In this document: positions 6,064-12,385 of the stretch, piece by piece
Numbering within the stretch: position 1 is the stretch's first letter
How the letters are laid out: each line of letters opens with the position of its first letter
Source: Prosthecochloris sp.
GTDB lineage: Bacteria; Bacteroidota; Chlorobiia; Chlorobiales; Chlorobiaceae
Reading direction: 5' to 3'
Length of the DNA: 14,913 nt
NCBI GenBank assembly: GCA_004028745.1
Contig: RAZP01000038.1
Location: 1-14,913, forward strand
The notes under the pieces: generated by a model
The model's database searches: none
Seen by the model: the letters and a program-made list of their open reading frames with translations, nothing else
Told to the model about the DNA's origin: nothing
Made by a program: the position numbers and the translations under genes

Positions 6064-6834
6064 CTATGCAGATGGCGGCTGCCGCAACTGGTTTATTCTG
6101 GTACTGATATAGTCAACGATGGCTCTCACGGCGACCTCCTTCTCGCAATCACAAAACATCTGGTGTGCCGAACGCTCAAGCCAGACAATATCTTTGTCCG
6201 ATGCCTGAGTTGCAACGCCATCGAGAACAATATCCGTACTGCCCTGTGTCACAGTCTGGTCATTGCGGTTGTGCAAGACCAACATCGGGCAATGGATGTC
6301 GTGCAGCCGTGATTCGGTAAAGGATATCAACTCAAAAAACGACATGATCGCATCGGTCGGCGCCCATAAGTAGTGTACCGTGCGGCTCTTCTCGTCACGA
6401 TCACTGAAAGCAATGTTTAGGTCCCAGCTTTTTATGAAGGACTGCAGCACCGGAGCCAGAAAGTGGAGAGGCCTTCCAGGGCCGAGCAGCGACACCAAAC
6501 GAAAAGCAGGCGCTGCAAGAACGACAGAATCGAGTTCAACCCCCTGATATTTTGCTGCGAGGTTGAGGGCTATGAGGGCCCCCATACTATGCCCGACGAC
6601 AAAAACCTTGTCAACCTTTTTGGATAAATCATGAAAGGCGGTCTCAGCATCTTGCATCCAGTCGCGCCAAGTCACCCCCCGAAGCATTTCCGGGGAAGAT
6701 TCGCCATGCCCTTTGAGAACCGGAACGCTGACATGCAGATGCAGCTTTTCAAGAGGTTCTTTGAGCGAGTTGACGCTGTCGAGGGTGGCGGTAAAACCAT
6801 GAATAACCAGAACTCCGAAAGTATCTTTCTCCAT
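6064..6834 (-). CDS. Alpha/beta hydrolase (carboxylesterase / monoacylglycerol lipase-like)
   Basis: A 256-aa cytoplasmic serine hydrolase of the alpha/beta fold, nearest in style to the Est30-type carboxylesterases (COG1647). The oxyanion-hole HGF is at residues 12-14 (VLVIHGFTAT), nucleophile S83 in VVGHSMGAL, acid D192 in LVLHNRNDQTV, and base H224 in ERSAHQMF, in the canonical order and spacing. The GHGESSP segment near 42 is also typical. A cap region lies at about 112-170. There is no signal peptide. ATG 6834 is preferred over an in-frame ATG at 6864 because GAGAGGAG lies a suitable distance upstream. It is the first of three minus-strand genes and diverges from rlpA across a 207-nt gap. 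The physiological ester is unknown. Confidence 0.88.
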   Translation of the reverse strand: MEKDTFGVLVIHGFTATLDSVNSLKEPLEKLHLHVSVPVLKGHGESSPEMLRGVTWRDWMQDAETAFHDLSKKVDKVFVVGHSMGALIALNLAAKYQGVELDSVVLAAPAFRLVSLLGPGRPLHFLAPVLQSFIKSWDLNIAFSDRDEKSRTVHYLWAPTDAIMSFFELISFTESRLHDIHCPMLVLHNRNDQTVTQGSTDIVLDGVATQASDKDIVWLERSAHQMFCDCEKEVAVRAIVDYISTRINQLRQPPSA

Positions 6835-6934
6835 CAATAATACTCCTCTCTCTGCACATTGCACGATGATACAATTCCAGTATTAATCAAAATACGCCAA
6901 TACCTGGAAAAAACCATTCGACCGCTTATTTCAA

Positions 6935-6946
6935 ACCGTTAACGGT
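6935..6946. promoter_or_regulatory. 12-bp perfect palindrome in a divergent promoter region
   Basis: ACCGTTAACGGT is a perfect 12-bp palindrome between the divergent hydrolase and rlpA genes. A wider pair, CGACCG (from 6919) and CGGTCG (to 6949), overlaps it. The position suits an operator for either gene. No regulator can be named. Confidence 0.35.
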
Positions 6947-6985
6947 CGGGGCTCCTCTTGTGAAAATGGAAAATATCATCTCTTT

Positions 6986-7012
6986 TAGCTACTTTTCATG
7001 TAGAAGTGGCTA
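6986..7012 (+). other. Hairpin just upstream of rlpA
   Basis: TAGCTACTT pairs with AAGTGGCTA (8 Watson-Crick pairs plus one G-U, 9-nt loop), ending 29 nt before the chosen rlpA ATG. It overlaps an alternative GTG start at 7006. It may be a leader structure. No terminator-type U-run follows. Confidence 0.4.
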
Positions 7013-7041
7013 AAAATCAATGTTTATGGGCACCTGACAAC

Positions 7042-7626
7042 ATGCAAACAGCATTACCCATATACATAGCGCTGGCTTTTCTGTTGAGCTCATGCTCTGT
7101 GGTTAAAACGACGGCAAAAGCTGCTTATTCAGTCGGCGAATTCGCAGTCGATGTCGTTACGAGCCCATTTACCCACGATGAGATCGAATCCATTGACGGT
7201 CTTTCTCCCGAGGAAGCCATCAGGCAGGGACGTGTAAAAAATTCGCCGTACGTCGTTTATGGGAAAACTTATGTCCCGATGAGCATCGAAGAAACCCGAA
7301 ACTATAAGGAAACCGGCATCGCGTCATGGTACGGTGAAGAAACCCGGAAAAAAAATGGCGGACATATGACTGCCAACGGGGAAAAGTTTGATCCCGACAA
7401 ATTGAGCGCTGCTCACAAATACCTGCCACTGCCCGTACACGTCCGTGTCACCAATCTCGAAACAAAACGGTCAATCGTTGTAAGGGTCAATGACCGCGGG
7501 CCTTTTGCACACAACAGGGTCATTGATCTGAGTGCCGGTGCGGCAAAAAAACTCGGCTTTTATGAAAAAGGAACCGCCAGGGTATCGATTGAAGTTGTTT
7601 CTCTGACTGCCGACGCCGATTCATAA
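7042..7626 (+). CDS. rlpA: RlpA-like lipoprotein (septal ring lytic transglycosylase family)
   Basis: A 194-aa envelope lipoprotein with a double-psi beta-barrel (DPBB) domain. RlpA proteins cleave peptidoglycan glycan strands lacking stem peptides and work at division septa. The signal MQTALPIYIALAFLLSSC ends with lipobox LSSC (C18). The DPBB domain spans about 90-186: TGIASWYGEE, then HMTANGEKFD, SAAHKYLPLPVHVRVTN, and VRVNDRGPF with the catalytic-type D151, then IDLSAGAAKKLGF. The C-terminal SPOR domain of longer RlpAs is absent, so the septal targeting module is missing. The start is ambiguous: ATG 7042 gives a normal lipoprotein signal but has no clear Shine-Dalgarno; GTG 7006 would add 12 residues. 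The next gene starts 33 nt after the stop and may be co-transcribed. Confidence 0.88.
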   Translation: MQTALPIYIALAFLLSSCSVVKTTAKAAYSVGEFAVDVVTSPFTHDEIESIDGLSPEEAIRQGRVKNSPYVVYGKTYVPMSIEETRNYKETGIASWYGEETRKKNGGHMTANGEKFDPDKLSAAHKYLPLPVHVRVTNLETKRSIVVRVNDRGPFAHNRVIDLSAGAAKKLGFYEKGTARVSIEVVSLTADADS

Positions 7627-7659
7627 TTGCCGTTTAAAAACTCTTACCCTCCTTCCGCA

Positions 7660-7983
7660 ATGACTACCTGCCGGACATTTTACGAAAAAGTCTATGAACT
7701 TGTCCGCCTCATCCCAGCAGGGAAAGTATCTACATACGGCATCATTGCAGAACAGTTAAGTGTGCGTTCAGCCGCGAGAATGGTCGGATGGGCACTGAAC
7801 AAGGCAGACCTTGAGAAGGTTCCCGCGCACAGGGTCGTCAACCGCAATGGAGATCTGACAGGAAAAGGGCACTTTTTCACCCCGGACACCATGCGCCGGA
7901 TGCTCGAAACGGAAGGCGTAACATTCAGACCCGACGGGTCAGTCAACCTCGAACGGCACCTCTTCCGTTTCACCCCTTCCTGA
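7660..7983 (+). CDS. Alkyltransferase-like protein (ATL, MGMT family)
   Basis: A 107-aa DNA-binding protein of the MGMT C-terminal domain family. Seen: FYEKVYELVRLIPAGKVSTYG with Y26, SAARMVGWALNK with the arginine finger R40, and PAHRVVNRNG at 55-64. The active-site cysteine of O6-alkylguanine methyltransferase (PCHRV) is replaced by alanine (A56). This defines ATL proteins, which bind and flip O6-alkylguanine and hand the lesion to nucleotide excision repair rather than repairing it. Length is typical for stand-alone ATLs. ATG 7660 was preferred over an in-frame TTG at 7627 because family members start close to the F-Y-E motif; neither has a good Shine-Dalgarno. Its 3' end overlaps the convergent transaldolase gene by 14 nt. 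Confidence 0.9.
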   Translation: MTTCRTFYEKVYELVRLIPAGKVSTYGIIAEQLSVRSAARMVGWALNKADLEKVPAHRVVNRNGDLTGKGHFFTPDTMRRMLETEGVTFRPDGSVNLERHLFRFTPS

Positions 7984-8641
7984 TAACAGCCGCATCACCC
8001 ATGAACCGTTTGAGGCCCGTGTCAGTCAGCGGATGTTTCAGAAGCTGTCCGATAACCTTGAACGGTATGGTTGCAACATCCGCACCGATCATGGCTGCTT
8101 CAACGACATGCTGAGGATGGCGGATGCTTGCAACAAGCACCTCGGTAGGGAACCTGTAATTCTCGTAAATCCTGACAATCTGGTCTACAAGCGCCATCCC
8201 CTCAATACTGATATCGTCAAGACGCCCAACAAAAGGACTGACATACGAGGCGCCAGCCTTGGCAGCAAGTATTGCCTGAGTGGGCGAAAAAACCAGCGTT
8301 GCATTGATCCTGATACCATTCCCGGACAAATAACGCATCGCTTTGAGCCCCTCAAGCGTAAGCGGGCACTTTACAACAACATTCTCGTCAATCGATGCGA
8401 GCTCTTCCCCCTGGGCAATCATTTCCTCCGCCGTCAGCGTTGTAACTTCTGCACTTACCGGTCCGCCAACAATTTCACAAATTTTTGCGATATGGTTCTT
8501 GAAGTCCTCGTAGGTAAAGTTGTCAGGATCCTGAACGATTTTAGCCACAAGGGAGGGATTGGTCGTCACACCGTCAAGAACCCCAAGATCATTGGCCGCT
8601 TTGATCTCGTCAAGATCAGCCGTATCGATAAAAAATTTCAT
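7970..8641 (-). CDS. tal: Transaldolase, TalC/FSA-like short type
   Basis: A 223-aa cytosolic TIM-barrel aldolase of the pentose phosphate pathway, transferring dihydroxyacetone from fructose 6-phosphate to erythrose 4-phosphate through a Schiff base. Seen: MKFFIDTADLDEIK, DGVTTNPSL at 23-31, catalytic K91 in NVVVKCPLT, NATLVFSPTQA, and YVSPFVGRLDDI with F137. A phenylalanine rather than tyrosine at that place is typical of true transaldolases rather than fructose-6-phosphate aldolases, so transaldolase activity is the better call. Length fits the short microbial subfamily. The start is fixed by AAGGAG 7 nt before the ATG. In a green sulfur bacterium it would serve regenerative sugar-phosphate metabolism beside the reductive TCA cycle (inference). 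Confidence 0.93.
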   Translation of the reverse strand: MKFFIDTADLDEIKAANDLGVLDGVTTNPSLVAKIVQDPDNFTYEDFKNHIAKICEIVGGPVSAEVTTLTAEEMIAQGEELASIDENVVVKCPLTLEGLKAMRYLSGNGIRINATLVFSPTQAILAAKAGASYVSPFVGRLDDISIEGMALVDQIVRIYENYRFPTEVLVASIRHPQHVVEAAMIGADVATIPFKVIGQLLKHPLTDTGLKRFMGDAAVIRKG

Positions 8642-8887
8642 ACCGGGCTCCTTTATTTTTCAGTTATCTCATACTCTTTTTATCACACATCTCAAACAAT
8701 TGCGCCAAACGGGGCTCAACAATTTCCGGCATACGGCATCAACACTCCCATGTACCAGCTTACCGTCATATACGGGCAACTATTCAGCTACCCTCACCCG
8801 TCCCTGCTTTTTGCCAACTGCCCCACTGAAGGCTGCTGAACGGGTTGATTCATCTCTCGCCTTTTCAACGCTTATCGCCACATTGTA

Positions 8888-9062
8888 GGGGCTGTTTCAA
8901 AAGCACTGATTAACGATTATCAGTCACCATGAATCACTTTCCCGCAGAGAGTCATGCCGCACTTGATGCGGCATCCATGCTGACTTTCATTGGAAGATGG
9001 ATCCCCGGGTCAAGCCCGAGGATGACTAAAAAAATAAAATGTAAGACTTATGAGACAGCCTC
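8888..9062. mobile_element. MITE-like element with 12-bp imperfect terminal inverted repeats
   Basis: The left end GGGGCTGTTTCA and the right end TGAGACAGCCTC (reverse complement GAGGCTGTCTCA) match at 10 of 12 positions, and the match continues to 13 of 16. Both ends are flanked by TA (8886-8887 and 9063-9064), which could be a 2-bp target duplication. No coding frame spans the 175 bp. It encloses the palindrome at 8951-9026. This pattern fits a non-autonomous miniature element. The bases between tal and this element (8642-8885) show nothing recognisable beyond the tal RBS. Confidence 0.5.
8951..9026. repeat. 76-bp nested palindrome (GTCAT...ATGAC)
   Basis: The outer ends are GTCAT and ATGAC, and inner ATCCAT faces ATGGAT. 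Each arm is itself a hairpin: ATGCCGCA-CTTGA-TGCGGCAT on the left and ATCCCCGGG-TCAAG-CCCGAGGAT on the right (one mismatch). The two loops are reverse complements. The arms differ in stem sequence but keep self-pairing, as in dispersed palindromic repeats of this general GTCAT type known from many bacterial genomes. Confidence 0.7.
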
Positions 9063-9083
9063 TATAGTTCCACGATTCAACAA

Positions 9084-9100
9084 TCCCGACCTTGTCGGGA
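9084..9100. repeat. REP-like 17-bp palindrome (copy 2)
   Basis: TCCCGAC-CTT-GTCGGGA: a 7-bp stem ending one base before the stop codon of the deoxyhypusine synthase-like gene. There is no U-tract, so it is more likely a REP-type 3'-end element than an intrinsic terminator. Related to copy 1 at 5938-5954. Confidence 0.5.
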
Positions 9101-10159
9101 TCAACAATTCCTTATTACTTCCGTCTGCTCTGCGAGCAGGGCGTTGAAGTTTTTGCTTTTGCGGCCCTCCCAGCCTTTCTTGTGATAAGCGTAGCCTGCA
9201 AGCAGGGGAACAGCAATTGTTGCCTCAGCAAAAACCATCTGCTCGAAAACAGTATCGACCTTACCCCAGGAACTGGCTTCTTTCAGAGTTGACCCTGAAA
9301 GCCCGCCGTCACGCTCGTCGGCAACAGTAACCTGGACAGCATAGGTATGCATCGACACATCATCGTAACCAAGCACTTCGGCTGCAACGACAATATCCTG
9401 CGTAAAGTTTTTCGGCACCCCGCCTCCCAGCATGAAAATGCCTGTTTTGTCATTGGCTATCTTGATCCTGGTCAGCTCGCGGAAGTCTTTGACAGAATCA
9501 ATAGCCACTTGCCCCTCCGGGTTGTTCCACTGGTGATGAACAAGGCCGAACCCTGCCGAACAGTCGGAAAAAGCAGGGACGAAAATCGGCACGCCTTTCT
9601 CGAACGCCTTATAGACAATGGAATTCCTGTCATGATTCTTTTCCTCGATATACCTGCCCATCTCGACGATAAATTCCCTTGATGAATACGCTCCGGGCTG
9701 CATGGCATCGGCAATGAGACCCATGGTTTCATCACAGACCCTAAGCTCATCTTCATCGATATAAGTATCGTAGATGCGGTCTATATGCAGCTCCCTGAGG
9801 ACTGCATCATCCACAAAGGGGTCACCTTTATAGTGCTTGAAACCAAGCGCCTCGAAAAAATCCTGGTCAACAATATTGGCTCCGGTAGAAACAATAACAT
9901 CAACCATATTGTGCTCGATCATATCGATGATAACCTGCTTCAGACCGGCACTGATAAGCGAACCGGCCAATGTCATGATAACCGCGCATTCCCGGTCCCT
10001 TTGCATCCTGTCGAGAATGGACGCCGCTCTGGCAAGATTTCTTGCCTGAAACGCGGTCTCTCCCATCTGATCAATAAGCGGCACAACGTTAAGCGACTTG
10101 ATATCGATATGCCTGACCTGCTCTTTCAGCAAATCCTCTTTTCTGATGCTTGCATGCAT
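9101..10159 (-). CDS. Deoxyhypusine synthase-like protein
   Basis: A 352-aa NAD-dependent enzyme of the deoxyhypusine synthase family. Eukaryotic and archaeal members move the aminobutyl group of spermidine to a lysine of eIF5A. Bacteria lack eIF5A, and some bacterial relatives act on free polyamines (homospermidine synthesis). Seen: MTLAGSLISAGLKQVIIDMI, VSTGANIVDQD (NAD and spermidine-site region), VPIFVPAFSDCSAGFGL, and GGGVPKNF with K250 at the place of the catalytic lysine (human GGGVVKHH). The length equals that of the family. ATG 10159 is chosen over an in-frame ATG at 10210 because GAAGGAG lies 6 nt before it. It stands alone behind ffs. Polyamine role is inference; the substrate cannot be read from sequence. 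Confidence 0.88.
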   Translation of the reverse strand: MHASIRKEDLLKEQVRHIDIKSLNVVPLIDQMGETAFQARNLARAASILDRMQRDRECAVIMTLAGSLISAGLKQVIIDMIEHNMVDVIVSTGANIVDQDFFEALGFKHYKGDPFVDDAVLRELHIDRIYDTYIDEDELRVCDETMGLIADAMQPGAYSSREFIVEMGRYIEEKNHDRNSIVYKAFEKGVPIFVPAFSDCSAGFGLVHHQWNNPEGQVAIDSVKDFRELTRIKIANDKTGIFMLGGGVPKNFTQDIVVAAEVLGYDDVSMHTYAVQVTVADERDGGLSGSTLKEASSWGKVDTVFEQMVFAEATIAVPLLAGYAYHKKGWEGRKSKNFNALLAEQTEVIRNC

Positions 10160-10237
10160 ACTTGCTCCTTCACTGGAAATAATTACCATAACCTGGATTG
10201 AGCGGTTCACCGAATGTTGAAAAATAACAAAAAGTTC

Positions 10238-10253
10238 TTCCGACGCAGCGGAA
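10238..10253 (-). terminator. Weak hairpin plus U-tract upstream of the DHS-like gene
   Basis: TTCCG-CTGCGT-CGGAA followed by GAACTTTTTG on the minus strand, 28 nt beyond the ffs 3' end. The stem is only 5 bp. It might be a back-up terminator for ffs; weak. Confidence 0.25.
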
Positions 10254-10281
10254 TTTGAAGTGATGAGCTCGGTAGAAAAAA

Positions 10282-10381
10282 GAGAGCAAGCTGACTATAT
10301 CACACATTCAAATTACCGGATGCTGCTTCCTTCCGGACCTGACATGGTTGGGCAACAGAATGTTGTATAGGACTTGCTCTC
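10282..10381 (-). ncRNA. ffs: Signal recognition particle RNA (4.5S type)
   Basis: The minus strand carries the near-invariant SRP domain IV core CAGGTCCGGAAGGAAGCAGC with the GGAA tetraloop, which binds Ffh. The ends pair as GAGAGCAAG (5') with CTTGCTCTC (3'), 9 bp, and further pairing follows along the arm (CCTATA with TATAG, ACATTC with GAATGT). This gives a single long hairpin of about 100 nt, the usual size of bacterial small SRP RNAs. The 3' end runs into TTTTTT (plus 10276-10281), so the terminal helix doubles as an intrinsic terminator. A TATATT box (plus 10411-10416) about 30 nt upstream implies a precursor with a short 5' leader to be trimmed. Confidence 0.95.
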
Positions 10382-10410
10382 AAAAATCTTTTGCTATCTC
10401 GAAGGTTTTG

Positions 10411-10416
10411 AATATA
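10411..10416 (-). promoter_or_regulatory. Candidate -10 box of ffs
   Basis: The minus strand reads TATATT, 29 nt ahead of the mature SRP RNA end. The -35 region is AT-rich without a convincing hexamer. The spacing would give a leader of about 22 nt. For the divergent trpS the 10417-10591 region holds TATAAC at about 10502, also without a good -35. Confidence 0.35.
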
Positions 10417-10591
10417 GCACGAAAAAATCATTCTACATAAACAAAAATCAAACAAACCAACAATGATCGTTACAAACTGTTTTTATCTTTACGGCAACTG
10501 TTATAACTTCCAGTGCATTTAACAGCATCAAAGATTCACGCGTACTGTGACCGGGACAGCGCGTTCAGATCACCGCTCCGATCATGACACT

Positions 10592-11614
10592 ATGAGTAAA
10601 AAAAGAATTTTAAGCGGCATGCGCCCTACAGGCAAGCTGCATCTGGGACACTATACCGGCGCACTTGAAAACTGGGTTGCACGGCAAAATGAGCTGAACG
10701 CGGACGGGAGCAGAGCTTTCGACACCTATTTCCTTATTGCCGATTACCATAGTCTTACCACATCACTCGAAACAACCGACATTTTTGATTTTACAATCGA
10801 TATGGTTACGGACTGGCTTGCTGCAGGTGTTGATCCTGAAAAAAGCCCGGTTTTCCGCCAGTCTCAAATCAAGCAGCATACTGAACTTTTCCTGATATGC
10901 TCGATGCTCATCACAGCATCGAGGCTGGAACGAAATCCCACGCTGAAAGACCAGATCAGGGATCTCAACATGGAAGCCATTTCGTACGGACACCTCGGTT
11001 ATCCTGTCCTTCAGGCAGCTGACATCCTGCTCTACAAGGGAAACATTGTCCCGGTCGGCGAGGACCAGTTGCCACATGTTGAAATCACAAGGGAAATAGC
11101 CCGGCGCTTTAACAAGCAGTACCAGCACCCGAAACTCGGGGATGTATTTGAGGAACCCGAACCGAAAATAACGAAATTTTCACGCCTTGCGGGGCTTGAC
11201 GGAAAAACGAAAATGTCCAAATCCCTGGGCAATACCATTCTTCTGTCCGACCAGCCGGAAGAAATTTTGCAAAAGGTTCGGAAGGCTGTCACCGATACGA
11301 AGAAAATCAGAAAAAACGATCCCGGACGCCCTGAAGTGTGCACTGTTTTCAGCTACCATTGCAGATTTTCAAGCCCGGACAAGGTTGAGGAGATTGCCCG
11401 AGACTGTAGATCCGGTGCTCTCGGCTGCGTTGACTGCAAAAAAATATGTTCCGAAGCTATTGCCGGCGAGCTTGCTCCGATTCTTGAAAAAAGATCGGAC
11501 TTTGCCGCCCAACCGAATATGGTAAAAGACATCCTGCTGAACGGCGAGGAAAAAGCCCGCATGGTTGCCGAAGAAACGATGAAAGAAGTTCGGGAAGCTA
11601 TGCAGATAGGCTGA
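10592..11614 (+). CDS. trpS: Tryptophan--tRNA ligase
   Basis: Class I aminoacyl-tRNA synthetase charging tRNA(Trp), about 340 aa, the normal size. Seen: MSKKRILSGMRPTGKLHLGH with the HIGH-type motif H17-L-G-H20, the active-site region around IADYHSLT, LERNPTLKDQIRDL, GYPVLQAADILLYKG and VGEDQLPHVEITREIARRFN of the tryptophan-binding core, and KMSKS at 207-211. The C-terminal part contains CVDCKKIC in the anticodon-binding region. ATG 10592 is preferred to a GTG at 10547 because the protein fold begins there; no strong Shine-Dalgarno is visible for either. It is the first of three plus-strand genes and is followed after 57 nt by the HAD gene. Confidence 0.95.
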   Translation: MSKKRILSGMRPTGKLHLGHYTGALENWVARQNELNADGSRAFDTYFLIADYHSLTTSLETTDIFDFTIDMVTDWLAAGVDPEKSPVFRQSQIKQHTELFLICSMLITASRLERNPTLKDQIRDLNMEAISYGHLGYPVLQAADILLYKGNIVPVGEDQLPHVEITREIARRFNKQYQHPKLGDVFEEPEPKITKFSRLAGLDGKTKMSKSLGNTILLSDQPEEILQKVRKAVTDTKKIRKNDPGRPEVCTVFSYHCRFSSPDKVEEIARDCRSGALGCVDCKKICSEAIAGELAPILEKRSDFAAQPNMVKDILLNGEEKARMVAEETMKEVREAMQIG

Positions 11615-11671
11615 CTGCGCAGCTAACCACAATTTTCCAGTAAACAAATAACGACAAGAGACCAACACACA

Positions 11672-12370
11672 GTGCAGAATAGCGAACAATTTGCTTTTAT
11701 CTTCGACATGGACGGAGTTCTCGTCGACAACATGCACTGGCACGCCCGTTCATGGGTAGAGCTTTTTCATGACTACGGCCTCGAAGGTCTCGATCCCGAC
11801 CGTTACCTCCGCGAAACCGCGGGGATGAAGGGACTCGATGTTCTCCGCTATTTTCTGAACCCCGAAATAACCCCCGAAGAGGCTGACCACCTCACGGAAG
11901 TGAAAGATTTTCTGTACCGTGTCATGTACAGAAAAGAGATCCGTCCGATAGAAGGGCTTGAAAAATTCCTCGACAGTGCGGAATCTCTGAATATCAGGCT
12001 TGGCGTCGGCACAGGTGCCGGAGCAAGAAATATTGAATACACCCTCGGGATACCGGGCCTAAAAAACCGTTTCCAGGCAATTGTAGGCTCTCATCAGGTC
12101 AGGCACGGCAAACCCCATCCTGATATCTTTCTCCGTGTTGCCGAACTCCTCGGCACCGCTCCTTCAAGGTGTATTGTCTTTGAAGACGCTGTCCCAGGCA
12201 TCGAAGCGGCAAACGCCGCGGGTATGAAAAGCATCGCCCTTGCCACAACAAATCCTCGTAAGATCATGCAGAGCTGCCCGGGAGTCATGGTTGTAATCGA
12301 TGATTTTACAACTGTAACACCGAGAGAGATACTTGAAAAATTCTGTGTAGCACAACCATCCGAAAGCTAA
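11672..12370 (+). CDS. HAD-superfamily hydrolase, beta-phosphoglucomutase-like
   Basis: A 232-aa cytosolic phosphatase or phosphomutase of HAD subfamily I. Motif I is FDMDGVLVDN with nucleophile D12 and acid/base D14. A helical cap follows at about 20-95 (WHARSWVELFHDYG, then MKGLDVLRYF). Motif II is the T in GVGTGAG near 116, motif III the K in HGKPHPDIF, and motif IV is FEDAVPGIEAANAAGM. The D-x-D with a following V-L-V-D resembles beta-phosphoglucomutase and sugar-phosphate phosphatases; the exact substrate cannot be told. The start is a GTG with a weak AAGAGA about 13 nt upstream. It sits between trpS and argS, 15 nt before the argS start, suggesting shared transcription but not a shared pathway. 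Confidence 0.88.
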   Translation: MQNSEQFAFIFDMDGVLVDNMHWHARSWVELFHDYGLEGLDPDRYLRETAGMKGLDVLRYFLNPEITPEEADHLTEVKDFLYRVMYRKEIRPIEGLEKFLDSAESLNIRLGVGTGAGARNIEYTLGIPGLKNRFQAIVGSHQVRHGKPHPDIFLRVAELLGTAPSRCIVFEDAVPGIEAANAAGMKSIALATTNPRKIMQSCPGVMVVIDDFTTVTPREILEKFCVAQPSES

Positions 12371-12385
12371 GGCAACTGCCTCCAC

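Noticed and set aside
8033..8839. Plus-strand 268-codon ORF antisense to transaldolase
   Set aside because: No recognisable domain, no RBS; the minus strand holds an unmistakable transaldolase with a proper RBS.
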